NCBI RefSeq assembly: GCF_004770155.1
Contig: NZ_RQFA01000007.1
Span: 1-62,960 of the forward strand
Length of the DNA: 62,960 nt
Direction: 5' to 3'
Source of the DNA: Leptospira gomenensis
GTDB lineage: Bacteria > Spirochaetota > Leptospiria > Leptospirales > Leptospiraceae
Shown here one piece after another: positions 1 to 7,782 of this stretch. Numbering within the stretch: position 1 is the stretch's first letter; every line of letters begins with the position of its first letter. The position numbers and the translations under genes are program-made. The notes below the pieces were generated by a model that did not search any database, was not told the DNA's origin, and saw only the letters and a program-made list of their open reading frames with translations.

Positions 1-927
1 GAATCTCCTTTTTACAACGAGACGTTTGGTAGCAAGGGTATTTGGAATGGTATGCAGAGCGCTTGGAACAGCGTGAGTAACTTTGTGAGTGAGAGTTACG
101 GGAAGTTGTTTGGGGGTAAGCCGGAAACAGCCTACGCAGCGTCTTTAAGATACGCATTAGAAGCAGGTCAAAAGAGTCGCGAGCCATTGATGACGGTTGC
201 TTGGGATCTTGATTTTCTTAAAAACAGGGCGACGGATGCCGGTGGGATTGGTTATTCACCGGAAGCGTTAGACAAGGTGTTAGAAAATGTTCCTGGGGGT
301 AAGGAAAAGTTATCAGCGTTAGAACTTGAGATAGCACGTCGGTTGATAGAAGCAGAGAGTAATCCAGTAACGATCTTTAAGACCTTGAGCGATATTGGTA
401 GCTTGATGGATAACCCTGGCGGAATGGATATGATCGCAATGGCTCCGGCAAGAATTCCTGGCATGTTGAGTGCGATAACGGAAGCATTGAAGTCAGGGAA
501 GGTGATGGATGCGGTTGAAGTGGTGATCAAAGGTATCAAGTCGATCGCTGCGGGTGATGAAGCCTGGAAGTTAGAAAATCATTGGAACAAATTAGCGAAA
601 CCTGGCACATTAAGTGACCGTGAAGCAAGGGCTTGGTATTTAGCAAATGAAGCGACGATCCCTGATTTAATTAATAAAACTCTTCCTTTACAGGATCAAG
701 CGAAGCAAGCATTTGAATTAAGGAATGCATTTAGAAGCGCTTCGCGTGATTTAATGTCCGATAGAGTAGAGGCAGCAAAATTAGCAGCAGAGCAGAAAAA
801 TATGACTTGGGGACAAGTCGTCGAGAAATACGAAAGTATGAATTTACACGGAGACGCATTATGGAGAGCAATCATTGAAAGTTCTCAAAGATCTAGGTCC
901 TCTATAAATTCAGGTTTAGGATTTTAA
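1..927 (+). CDS. 3' part of a TIGR04388-like large repeat protein with C-terminal toxin-like module CT1
   Basis: Only the last 308 codons are in the window; the frame is open to base 1, so the start lies outside. Residues up to the motif GKVMDAV (near base 516) are a core that recurs almost unchanged in the gene at 1219-2856. After it comes a distinct C-terminal module of about 130 residues, beginning at VIKGIKSIAAGDEAW and ending SSQRSRSSINSGLGF. A conserved core, an abrupt switch to a different tail and a small gene directly downstream are the hallmarks of polymorphic toxins. The core resembles the Leptospira TIGR04388 family (name from memory). No catalytic residues of CT1 are recognised, so toxicity is inferred from architecture only. 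A paralogous CT1 without a core lies at 3255-3659. Confidence 0.7.
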   Translation, partial: ESPFYNETFGSKGIWNGMQSAWNSVSNFVSESYGKLFGGKPETAYAASLRYALEAGQKSREPLMTVAWDLDFLKNRATDAGGIGYSPEALDKVLENVPGGKEKLSALELEIARRLIEAESNPVTIFKTLSDIGSLMDNPGGMDMIAMAPARIPGMLSAITEALKSGKVMDAVEVVIKGIKSIAAGDEAWKLENHWNKLAKPGTLSDREARAWYLANEATIPDLINKTLPLQDQAKQAFELRNAFRSASRDLMSDRVEAAKLAAEQKNMTWGQVVEKYESMNLHGDALWRAIIESSQRSRSSINSGLGF

Positions 928-928
928 T

Positions 929-1222
929 ATGAAAGATTACTCATGGTATAAAAGCGAAAATTTAATTTATTTATATTTCAATAAATATACTACTTGGGAC
1001 AGCTTTGATAAGGCTCTGGATGTAGTTTTTAATACTTTAAATACTACTTTTAGTATCCCCAAAAATGGACCTTACAATAGAAGCAGTGAATTTGAATTTG
1101 AAAATGAAAAGCTAACACTTGTATTTCATGAAGATCTTGGCTGTTATATTGTCGGATCTTTTACTCAAGAAGAAACTTTAAAGAAAATTGCCAGCTTGCT
1201 GCCTGAGTTAAAAGAAACATGA
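929..1222 (+). CDS. Putative immunity protein for CT1 (97 aa)
   Basis: This small, cytoplasmic, signal-less protein starts one base after the stop of the CT1 gene, the usual place for an immunity gene. Its last ~37 residues (from KLTLVFHEDLGC) are nearly identical, also at DNA level, to those of the gene at 3661-3954, while the first ~60 residues differ clearly. The two proteins share an N-terminal YSWY motif. No named immunity family is recognised. Its stop overlaps the start of the next gene (ATGA at 1219-1222), suggesting translational coupling. Function as antitoxin is inferred from position and from parallel divergence with the CT1 modules. Confidence 0.6.
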   Translation: MKDYSWYKSENLIYLYFNKYTTWDSFDKALDVVFNTLNTTFSIPKNGPYNRSSEFEFENEKLTLVFHEDLGCYIVGSFTQEETLKKIASLLPELKET

Positions 1223-2856
1223 AATCCCTCTCTTCCCACGACCCCGCGAGCGATCAAGGCGTGGTCAAGTTATTGGCATTAGAGAAATGTAATGTTTCAA
1301 AAGCAGAACACAATAACTTGACCGGAGCTGCGAGCGCGGTCCGGCGCAGGCTCGATGCGACGCCTCTCTGCGGATCGTCACCGCAGGACGCGGCCGAAGT
1401 AGCGTTGATGGCAGGAAGCGCTGCTCTGAATGCGATCGGTAGCGGTGTTGGAGTGAGCGTGAACGTAGGCTACACGTATGCTGATGGATATTCTGCGAAT
1501 GCAGGCGTCGCGCAAGGGGGGGTTGTAGGCCGAGTGAGCTGGAGTGAAGCTGGAGGTTATCACTACGGATTTGGAATCGGTAACAATCAATTGAATGCGA
1601 TGTATACGTGGGGAGGAGAGGGAGATCAGAAGACTCACGGTTGGAGCGCAAGCGTTGGACCTGTTGAACTGAGACACGACGCGATCAAAGGTTACGGAGC
1701 TTCGTATACGATGAGTAGCGTATATACTGGAGGTGGAATCGGTATCGGAGCTGGAACGACCCTTAGCTACGACCAAAGGGGCGGTTTTAGCAACAGCGTA
1801 GGTTTTACGTTTACGAATAACCCGCAATTGATTTCTCAGATGGAGCAGGGAGCTCGTGACCGTGCGAATGCGATGAACAACACGAACAACGGTATGATGT
1901 TGCGTATCTTAGAAGGAATGGGATACGCCGTGACTCGCAGACAAGATGAGAAGGGCAACTTTGCAGAGGAATCTCCTTTTTACAACGAGACGTTTGGTAG
2001 CAAGGGTATTTGGAATGGTATGCAGAATGCGTGGAACGGAATCCAGAATTTCGTTTCTGATCCAATCGGAAGCCTATCCAGTTTTGGTTCGAGTGTGGGT
2101 AACTTTGTGAGTGAGACTTACGGGAAGTTGTTTGGGGGTAAGCCGGAAACAGCCTACGCAGCGTCTTTAAGATACGCATTAGAAGCAGGTCAAAAGAGTC
2201 GCGAGCCATTGATGACGGTTGCTTGGGATCTTGATTTTCTTAAAAACAGGGCGACGGATGCCGGTGGGACTGGTTATTCACCGGAAGCGTTAGACAAGGT
2301 GTTAGAAAATGTTCCTGGGGGTAAGGAAAAGTTATCAGCGTTAGAACTTGAGATAGCACGTCGGTTGATAGAAGCAGAGAGTAATCCAGTAACGATCTTT
2401 AAGACCTTGAGCGATATTGGTAGCTTGATGGATAACCCTGGCGGAATGGATATGATCGCAATGGCTCCGGCAAGAATTCCTGGCATGTTGAGTGCGATAA
2501 CGGAAGCATTGAAGTCAGGGAAGGTGATGGATGCGGTGCAAATAGTTAAAAATGGAATTAAGACTTGGACTGGCTCAAATGATCTTTCTAAAGTTATACC
2601 TGAGCATTGGGTTTCAGCTCCTAGTAAAAAAGGTAATGGTGTATTATTTAAGGATCCAAATAATCCTCATAATAGTATCAGAAGTATGCCGGGCAATCCT
2701 AATAGCCCAAATCTTGCACAGCAGAATCCATATATTATTTTTAAGAAAGATGGACAGGCTTATGATTTGAATGGAAATGTTCTGAGTAACTCTGACGACC
2801 CTGCTGCTCATATTCCATTTAATAAATTCGATATAACTAAAATGCCCAAGTTTTAA
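1219..2856 (+). CDS. Displaced core fragment fused to toxin-like module CT2 (545 aa)
   Basis: The first ~60 residues look like translated junction DNA, not a real domain: there is no signal peptide. From about residue 80 the glycine/tyrosine-rich core (GYTYADGYSANAGV) begins, then the segment also found in the first gene, then a new tail from residue ~440. Over several hundred bases the core differs from the first gene by very few bases, so the duplication is recent. The tail has RSMPGNPNSPN, a QNPYIIF stretch, a DLNGN motif and AHIPFNKF, a pattern I associate with a common C-terminal domain of Rhs-type polymorphic toxins (possibly 'type 17', from memory). Without the normal N-terminus this copy is probably not exported and may act as a donor cassette for recombination into the upstream gene. 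Confidence 0.6.
   Translation: MKSLSSHDPASDQGVVKLLALEKCNVSKAEHNNLTGAASAVRRRLDATPLCGSSPQDAAEVALMAGSAALNAIGSGVGVSVNVGYTYADGYSANAGVAQGGVVGRVSWSEAGGYHYGFGIGNNQLNAMYTWGGEGDQKTHGWSASVGPVELRHDAIKGYGASYTMSSVYTGGGIGIGAGTTLSYDQRGGFSNSVGFTFTNNPQLISQMEQGARDRANAMNNTNNGMMLRILEGMGYAVTRRQDEKGNFAEESPFYNETFGSKGIWNGMQNAWNGIQNFVSDPIGSLSSFGSSVGNFVSETYGKLFGGKPETAYAASLRYALEAGQKSREPLMTVAWDLDFLKNRATDAGGTGYSPEALDKVLENVPGGKEKLSALELEIARRLIEAESNPVTIFKTLSDIGSLMDNPGGMDMIAMAPARIPGMLSAITEALKSGKVMDAVQIVKNGIKTWTGSNDLSKVIPEHWVSAPSKKGNGVLFKDPNNPHNSIRSMPGNPNSPNLAQQNPYIIFKKDGQAYDLNGNVLSNSDDPAAHIPFNKFDITKMPKF
1242..1396 (+). repeat. Cassette-junction repeat, copy 1
   Basis: A block starting CCCCGCGAGCGATCAAGGCG and ending CGCAGGACGCGGCCGAA lies between a CT1-type immunity gene and the next core fragment. 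The same block recurs at 3973-4090. It is GC-rich at its end compared with the flanking AT-rich immunity gene. A shorter related edge (CCGCGAGTGATCAAAGG) marks the start of the orphan CT1 module near 3248-3264. These edges look like the seams of past recombination. Confidence 0.6.
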
Positions 2857-2868
2857 TTTGGAGGATGA

Positions 2869-3222
2869 ATGGACCAAACAAACGTAAAAAATATCTACAA
2901 CGATTTACTTGAGTTATCAAATAAAGATCGTCAAAAAAGTCTTTGGTTAGGTAAGGAAGCTGATCATATCTCTTCATATATTGAATTAATGTGTCGGCTT
3001 TTCGATGATAATGATTTCGATTCCTTTATTGATGAATTTCACGAGACGAGGAAAAATACTGATTTGAGTCTTAAATTACAGAACTTAAGAGAAATGTTAA
3101 ATTCTTATAACGGAGACGATAAAAGTGATACAGATATATTAATGGACCCAAATTGGGACTCGATTGTTGCGAGGGCTTCTGAAATCATTCATGATTGGAA
3201 TATAGATGAAAGTAACCATTGA
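2869..3222 (+). CDS. Putative immunity protein for CT2 (117 aa)
   Basis: An acidic, probably helical cytoplasmic protein that starts 12 bases after the CT2 gene stop, with a GGAGG-type ribosome site (TTGGAGGATGA) overlapping the gap. It is unrelated by eye to the 97-aa putative immunity proteins, as expected if each C-terminal module carries its own partner. The family is not recognised. Assignment rests on size, composition and position directly behind the module. Confidence 0.55.
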   Translation: MDQTNVKNIYNDLLELSNKDRQKSLWLGKEADHISSYIELMCRLFDDNDFDSFIDEFHETRKNTDLSLKLQNLREMLNSYNGDDKSDTDILMDPNWDSIVARASEIIHDWNIDESNH

Positions 3223-3254
3223 AATGACTAATTATTCCTGTCCCGCCTCCGCGA

Positions 3255-3659
3255 GTGATCAAAGGTATCAAGTCGATCGCTGCGGGTGATGAAGCCTGGA
3301 AGTTAGAAAATCATTGGAACAAATTAGCGAAACCTGGCACATTAAGTGACCGTGAAGCAAGGGCTTGGTATTTAGCAAATGAAGCGACGATCCCTGATTT
3401 ACTTAATAAAACTCTTCCTTTACAGGATCAAGCGAAGCAAGCATTTGAATTAAGGAATGCATTTAGGACATTAACAAGGGAACTAATGCAAGATAAGAAT
3501 AAAGCCGCTCAGTTAAATTTAACCGATCCTAATCCAACTTGGGAAAAAGTAGTAAGTAAATATCAGGCAAAAGGGTTTGAGGGCGATGCATTGTGGAAAG
3601 CGATCATTGAAAGTTCTCAAAGATCTAGGACTTCAGTTAATTCAGGTTTAGGATTTTAA
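3255..3659 (+). CDS. Orphan CT1-like toxin module without core (134 aa)
   Basis: This reading frame starts with GTG exactly where module CT1 begins in the first gene (GTGATCAAAGGTATCAAG, same DNA as 524-541) and has no core in front of it. The first ~70 residues are almost identical to CT1, the next ~45 differ, and the last ~20 (SSQRSRTSVNSGLGF) match again. No ribosome site is seen before the GTG, so it may not be translated in its present place. It resembles the orphan C-terminal cassettes found behind rhs and cdiA genes. Confidence 0.55.
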   Translation: MIKGIKSIAAGDEAWKLENHWNKLAKPGTLSDREARAWYLANEATIPDLLNKTLPLQDQAKQAFELRNAFRTLTRELMQDKNKAAQLNLTDPNPTWEKVVSKYQAKGFEGDALWKAIIESSQRSRTSVNSGLGF

Positions 3660-3660
3660 A

Positions 3661-3954
3661 ATGCAAAAATATTCATGGTATAGAAATGAAAAAGGCATAT
3701 ATTTATGTCTTTCAGAATACGATTCTTACGATAGCTTTGATGAAGCTTTGGATTTAATTTATAAATTGCTAAATTGCAGTTTCACGGAGCCGATTGATGC
3801 AGGATATATGAAAATAAGCGATTTCAATTATGAAGAAGAGAAGCTAACACTTGTATTTCATGAAGACCTTGGCTGTAGTATCTTCGGATCTTTTACTCAA
3901 GAAGAAACTTTAAAGAAAATTGCCAGCTTGCTGCCTGAGTTGAAAGAAACATGA
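3661..3954 (+). CDS. Paralogue of the CT1 immunity protein (97 aa)
   Basis: Same length as the gene at 929-1222 and starting one base after the orphan CT1-like module. The N-terminal ~60 residues are diverged (MQKYSWYRNEKGIYLC) and the C-terminal ~37 are nearly identical. It probably protects against the variant toxin encoded just upstream. Its stop overlaps the ATG of the next fragment (3951), repeating the arrangement seen at 1219. Confidence 0.55.
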   Translation: MQKYSWYRNEKGIYLCLSEYDSYDSFDEALDLIYKLLNCSFTEPIDAGYMKISDFNYEEEKLTLVFHEDLGCSIFGSFTQEETLKKIASLLPELKET

Positions 3955-4553
3955 AAGAACATTCCTCCTCCACCCCCGCGAGCGATCAAGGCGTGGTCAA
4001 GTTATTGGCATTAGAGAAATTTAATGTTTTAAAAGCAGAATACAATAACTTGACCGGAGCTGCGAGCGCGGTCCGCAGGACGCGGCCGAACTGCACCTCT
4101 TTGAACGTAGGCTACACGTATGCTGATGGATATTCTGCGAATGCAGGCGTAGCGCAAGGGGGGCTTGTAGGCCGAGTGAGCTGGAGTGAAAAAGGCGGCT
4201 ATCACTACGGATTTGGAATCGGTAACAATCAATTGAATGCGATGTATACGTGGGGAGGAGAGGGAGATCAGAAGACTCACGGTTGGAGCGCAAGCGTTGG
4301 ACCTGTTGAACTGAGACAGAATACATTAAACGCAAATTACGTTGAATTAAAAAGCGTAATCTCGTATTTGGAGTTTTTAAATATAGTCCGATTAGGTAGG
4401 AAAGGGATTCTTAATGATGGAAGTTTCGTCGAATTCGGTTTGGAGAAAGATAACTTTGAATATAATGTCGATTTTACTTTTAATAGAAAGCCTGGTAGGT
4501 GGATTCTCATACATATTTCTAAACTTCGTCCAGAAGAAGGAAGATGGAAATAG
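3951..4553 (+). pseudogene. Truncated third core fragment with a short unrelated tail (200 aa)
   Basis: It begins with the same junction sequence as the gene at 1219, but about 37 bases inside that junction are missing and the following core start is shortened. The core runs through GYTYADGYSANAGV to VGPVELRQ and then switches at about 4320 to ~75 residues unlike the rest of the array (LNANYVELKSVISYLEFL... ending LRPEEGRWK). That tail could be the remnant of another toxin or immunity module. No partner gene follows. I treat it as a decaying cassette. Confidence 0.5.
3973..4090 (+). repeat. Cassette-junction repeat, copy 2 (internal deletion)
   Basis: Second copy of the junction block, the same except for a few substitutions and the loss of about 37 bases after GAGCGCGGTCCG. 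The DNA upstream (the end of the immunity gene, from about 3840) also repeats, so the duplicated stretch spans immunity-gene end, junction and core start. Confidence 0.6.
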
Positions 4554-4619
4554 TTGTGTTAGATTTGATATTACATATTATCCTTAGGAAAAGGTTACTC
4601 ACATTTATAAGTTCTTTTT

Positions 4620-4735
4620 TAAAATGGCGTAATCGCGAAGGGATAGTTTTGAAATTTTGCAAAATTCTTGCTCTTTTGACGGGGTCATAGTCAACTCCAC
4701 ATTAGCTACTTTAGGTCGTAAAACGATACAAATGA
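4620..4735 (+). promoter_or_regulatory. Conserved upstream block of signalling module A
   Basis: The non-coding stretch before the module A regulator shares about 70 nearly identical bases with 7783-7850 before module B. The block contains a perfect 14-base palindrome, AATTTTGCAAAATT (4653-4666), followed by GCTCTTTTGACGGGGTCAT. TTGACG at 4676 could be a -35 box, but no good -10 is seen at the right distance. Its conservation where the rest of the intergenic DNA has changed suggests a regulatory role. Confidence 0.45.
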
Positions 4736-4759
4736 TAAATTGTATAATGCAATTAGTCA
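4733..4759. promoter_or_regulatory. Dyad operator candidate before module A regulator
   Basis: An interrupted dyad centred on base 4746 (core TTGTATAATGCAA) pairs 10 of 13 positions per arm. The same element occurs at 7873-7899 before module B, with a perfect 13-base core. It lies 40-50 bases before the ATG of a helix-turn-helix gene, so autoregulation is the simplest reading. The overlapping TTG could extend the regulator frame by 17 codons, but the dyad makes that start unlikely. Confidence 0.5.
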
Positions 4760-4790
4760 ATTTAAAAATTTTGCCCCATGCAATAATAGT

Positions 4791-5189
4791 ATGACAGATC
4801 CTGAAATACTTAAACGTATTATTATTGTTTTTAAATACCTAAAGGCAGTGAAGGGATTAAATCAAAAGCAGCTTTCCTTAGAATTTGGGGTTTCAGAAAG
4901 CACGATTACTCGGTTACAAAATGGACAAAATGTAGTTACTCCTCGATTTTTGAAACAATTGAAATCAATTTTTGAAATCTCGGACGATTGGATTTTGACC
5001 GGACAAGGTGAAATGTTGCTGAATAAACAGGATTTAGGTTCGGTAATCGAATTAGAGGAGGATCTTAAATTACTGAGAAGAATTCGAAAAAAAGCAGGCT
5101 TAAGTGATTTAATTGAAGTCCTATTAAAACTTTCAGGTCGTAATTTGTCTGCGGTTAAGGCGTTGGCAGAAAAATTACGACCTGAATAG
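4791..5189 (+). CDS. XRE-type helix-turn-helix regulator, module A (132 aa)
   Basis: A small cytoplasmic DNA-binding protein. Residues ~5-65 form an XRE/Cro-like helix-turn-helix (GLNQKQLSLEFGVSESTITR), followed by FEISDDWILTGQGEML, typical of phage-repressor-like HTH proteins, then a helical C-terminal segment (ELEEDLKLLRRIRKK). The start is set at the ATG shared with module B, where protein similarity begins; an upstream in-frame TTG at 4740 overlaps a dyad. It is about 80% identical by eye to the module B regulator (7931-8329), far closer than the other two module genes are to each other. It likely controls the synthase gene behind it. Confidence 0.75.
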   Translation: MTDPEILKRIIIVFKYLKAVKGLNQKQLSLEFGVSESTITRLQNGQNVVTPRFLKQLKSIFEISDDWILTGQGEMLLNKQDLGSVIELEEDLKLLRRIRKKAGLSDLIEVLLKLSGRNLSAVKALAEKLRPE

Positions 5190-5234
5190 CAAATAGGTGC
5201 TCTAATTTCGCATACGGTAATAAAAATAATCTAT

Positions 5235-5279
5235 TTGAATTTTCTAAGTTGATATGACATAATTAATATTATGTCATAT
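5235..5279 (+). promoter_or_regulatory. Promoter and perfect inverted repeat over synthase A start
   Basis: TTGAAT (5235-5240), 17 bases, then CATAAT (5258-5263) make a good sigma-70-type promoter. A perfect inverted repeat with 12-base arms, ATATGACATAAT and ATTATGTCATAT, spans 5252-5279. Its left arm covers the -10 box and its right arm contains the ATG at 5271. The expected transcription start is at or next to that ATG, so the mRNA would be leaderless; no Shine-Dalgarno is present. A dimer bound here would block both RNA polymerase and the start site. Confidence 0.65.
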
Positions 5280-5900
5280 ACTTTAACGATTTCAAACAAA
5301 AAAATTCATACAACTCTAATTAAACACCAAATCAATGGTTTGGAAGCTCCAGAAGAATTATTCGAAGTCAAAAAATTTATCAATACGATATTTTCAGGAG
5401 GAGGGTATATTAAATCTGCATATACCTCTTTCGATCTGGATCCATGGTCAACGTGGTTTTATGTAACTACGGAAACTGGTATGATTCTTTCTGCCATGCG
5501 AGTCGTGGAAAAGAAGCCAAATAATTTTATTCCAATTGAAATGGCAATTATCAAAGGATCTCATCCCCCAAAAAGATATTCAGTATTAGAAGATCATGTT
5601 GCAGATTGGAACAATGTTGCTTTCGTAAAATCTAGAACAGGTTGGAGAGCTGCCGTGCTTAATTTTGCAATGGTAGCGCAATTCTGCCTAGAACAAAAAT
5701 ACAATATGGTCTATGGTTTCTATGATTTGAAGATGCCTTCGATCGTAAGAATTTATGAATCTGTTGGAGTTTCATTATCGGAAAAATATAATAAGCCAGT
5801 TTATTTTCCGGGATCAACTTTAAATGGAACGCCTGTCCAATTAAGCATTATCGAAATCACGAAAACAAATTTACAAAAAACTATGTCAAAAATATTGTAA
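5271..5900 (+). CDS. GNAT-fold acyl-transferase / autoinducer-synthase-like protein, module A (209 aa)
   Basis: The protein resembles the LuxI / FeeM (long-chain N-acyl amino acid synthase) branch of the GNAT fold. Visible features are DPWSTWFYV near residue 57, an IPIEMA strand with preceding R (MRVVEKKP), a V-A-D-W-N-N-V-A-F strand where LuxI proteins have their E.SRF motif, a helix (AVLNFAMVAQFCLEQKYNMVYGFYD) and I.RIYESVGV, typical of such acyl-transferases. It probably makes an N-acyl signal or lipid from an acyl carrier; substrate unknown. Similarity to the module B enzyme is moderate (roughly half identical by eye). It sits between its likely regulator and a membrane sensor-like gene. 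Confidence 0.55.
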   Translation: MSYTLTISNKKIHTTLIKHQINGLEAPEELFEVKKFINTIFSGGGYIKSAYTSFDLDPWSTWFYVTTETGMILSAMRVVEKKPNNFIPIEMAIIKGSHPPKRYSVLEDHVADWNNVAFVKSRTGWRAAVLNFAMVAQFCLEQKYNMVYGFYDLKMPSIVRIYESVGVSLSEKYNKPVYFPGSTLNGTPVQLSIIEITKTNLQKTMSKIL

Positions 5901-5905
5901 TTTCT

Positions 5906-6814
5906 ATGCTATATAGTCCTTTTGTAAGTATATTTTGTTCTATTTCAACATTATTTCTTGGAGTATACGTTTTTCAGAAAGCTGATTTTGAACAACGAAG
6001 AGTCCGGTTATATTTTTTGATTCTTACTTTATGTCTTTCTATTTGGGTTTTAGGTTCAGGTTTAAGAAATTTATTTCCTTCAGAACTTTTGAGAGTTGCT
6101 CCTAACTGGATTCTACTTTCTACAATTTTAGTACCGATAAGCCTTCATGAATTAGTTTGTTTTTTAACAAAGGACAAATATAAACCATCAATAACTCGCC
6201 GAATCATTGAGTTCATCGTTCTAAGTTTTCTTTTTCATTCGGGGATAAGTTCAAATTTAATTGCCGTTAGTGAGTCTTCGATTTCCGTCTATACACCGCT
6301 TCCCGCATATCACATTCTGATATCTTACTCTATCCTTTATGTCGGAAGAACAATTTATTTGCTAATCATGCGAACGATGAATACAAATGGAATGTTAAAG
6401 ATACAATCATTTGTTCTTATGCTTGGAGTAGCTATTGCTTTATTTATTGCGATTTTGTTCGTTTATATATTACCTCTAATCGGTATCTACAAGGGATATC
6501 TTGCGGCTTTCGGCGTGTTCAGCTGGGTTTTATGCTGGTCTGTAGCAATTTTACATTACGATGCTTTTGACATTCGAGAGCGTATTCTTGATGGAAAAGA
6601 ACTATTATTTCTAAATCGAATTTCATCGCTTATAGTTTTAGGTTTATTTAGAATTTTGGATCCTAGCGAATATTACATGAAACTTCTTATCAGTAAGGCC
6701 AATGTGGTTTTAAACGTTACATCTAAAAATCATGAGTTGGCAATGAAAACCGATTTGGAAAAATTCGAACGTGCTGAAATCGTAGCCGGTATATTTCAGA
6801 ACAGAATAAAATAG
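5906..6814 (+). CDS. Seven-helix membrane sensor-like protein without kinase domain, module A (302 aa)
   Basis: About seven hydrophobic segments fill residues 4-215, resembling the 7TM N-terminal region of some histidine kinases. A cytoplasmic tail of ~85 residues follows instead of a kinase domain. The last ~40 residues (KNHELAMKTDLEKFERAEIV) are almost the same as in the module B protein, while the membrane part is much less similar. The gene starts 5 bases after the synthase stop, so they form one transcript. I infer a receptor for the product of the neighbouring enzyme that signals through its tail, but transport or anchoring of the enzyme is also possible. Confidence 0.6.
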   Translation: MLYSPFVSIFCSISTLFLGVYVFQKADFEQRRVRLYFLILTLCLSIWVLGSGLRNLFPSELLRVAPNWILLSTILVPISLHELVCFLTKDKYKPSITRRIIEFIVLSFLFHSGISSNLIAVSESSISVYTPLPAYHILISYSILYVGRTIYLLIMRTMNTNGMLKIQSFVLMLGVAIALFIAILFVYILPLIGIYKGYLAAFGVFSWVLCWSVAILHYDAFDIRERILDGKELLFLNRISSLIVLGLFRILDPSEYYMKLLISKANVVLNVTSKNHELAMKTDLEKFERAEIVAGIFQNRIK

Positions 6815-6825
6815 CTAGATTAGCA

Positions 6826-6981
6826 ATGAATGAATCGATTCGGGGAACCCTGGAAATCGGTAAACGAATAGATGCGAAAGCGATCGCGAACGGAGTCGAT
6901 CAGTTCGAAGCATTTTCAATCGAACCGACGATGATTAACACAACTGGAGTTTATAAGGAATTCGTTCGATATGTAGTCTGA
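6826..6981 (+). CDS. Small open frame of 51 codons, unknown
   Basis: A frame starting MNESIRGTLEIGKRID follows 11 bases behind module A. There is no convincing ribosome site and no recognised domain; its counterpart is absent after module B. It may be a remnant of a decayed gene. The remaining bases to 7090 show nothing else. Confidence 0.2.
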   Translation: MNESIRGTLEIGKRIDAKAIANGVDQFEAFSIEPTMINTTGVYKEFVRYVV

Positions 6982-7093
6982 CTTTTCTTCCCGTATTTTG
7001 TTCGCGTTTATGCAAAGAATAATGGAGATGCCCTGCATCTTCTCAGTGAAAGCTAAAAAGCGAAGTCCGGATATCCGGACTTTCCAAAAACTC

Positions 7094-7581
7094 TCAACAA
7101 GAGCCGCAAAGTGCTCCTTCTAAGACTTCTTTTGGAGAATAGCCAAATAAAACTCCGCTCGGTCGCGAATTGTATTCCGGAACGGACGTTTCCAAAGTTT
7201 GGATGACATCTTGAAATGAAAAAAGTTTTTTGGGAAAAAGAAATTGTCGTATGCACGTATCCGATCGTTCCAAGGCAAACAATTTACGTTTTTTGTCCTC
7301 CGAAACCGGATGTTCCACGTTCCGAAGATGCGATTCGATTTCGTAGGCGTATATTAGGAAAACGTTTAGTGAGAGGCCCATTCTCCGAGACCCTGATCTT
7401 CCAACCAAACGTGATAGGAGGGTAACAAATTTCTCTTTTCCAGATAATACTCCTGTAGAGCGCATCTTGTGAGTAAGAGGTCGCGGATTTCCGATTCGCT
7501 TCTAACTTCGCCGTCCGCATTTTTCAGATCCAAAAGGCGCATACTTTGTTTTAGATATTCTAATTTGTATCGAGTGATCAT
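7094..7581 (-). pseudogene. Frameshifted transposase/integrase-like remnant
   Basis: Two overlapping minus-strand frames join into one protein-like stretch if a frameshift is allowed near 7380: MITRYKLEYLKQSMRLLDLK... to YHVWLEDQGLGEW, then EHPVSEDKKRKLFALERSD... to VPEYNSRPSGVLFGYSPKEV. The last motif is like the C-terminal YN.RP...G.TP.E of DDE (rve-type) transposases. No terminal inverted repeats were found. The stretch lies between the two copies of the signalling module and may record the event that placed them in tandem. Confidence 0.4.
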
Positions 7582-7782
7582 CCCTGAGTTCTCCGGTTTA
7601 CCCGACGACGTTTGCCGTTGAGCGCGTAATGTTTAGGTTTCTCTTTTAACAGTATACTTGCGGTGAGTTGCGCGCTCCGAGGACAACGCGAACTTGGATT
7701 CGGGGAACTCTTTCGCCCGGACAAAACAAGACTTACATCCCTAAATTCCTTCTCGAAACGAAAGGAGGTCGGATCGGAAAGC

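Noticed and set aside
4740..4790. TTG start extending the module A regulator by 17 codons
   Set aside because: It overlaps the dyad, and the similarity to the module B protein is clearest from the ATG onward.
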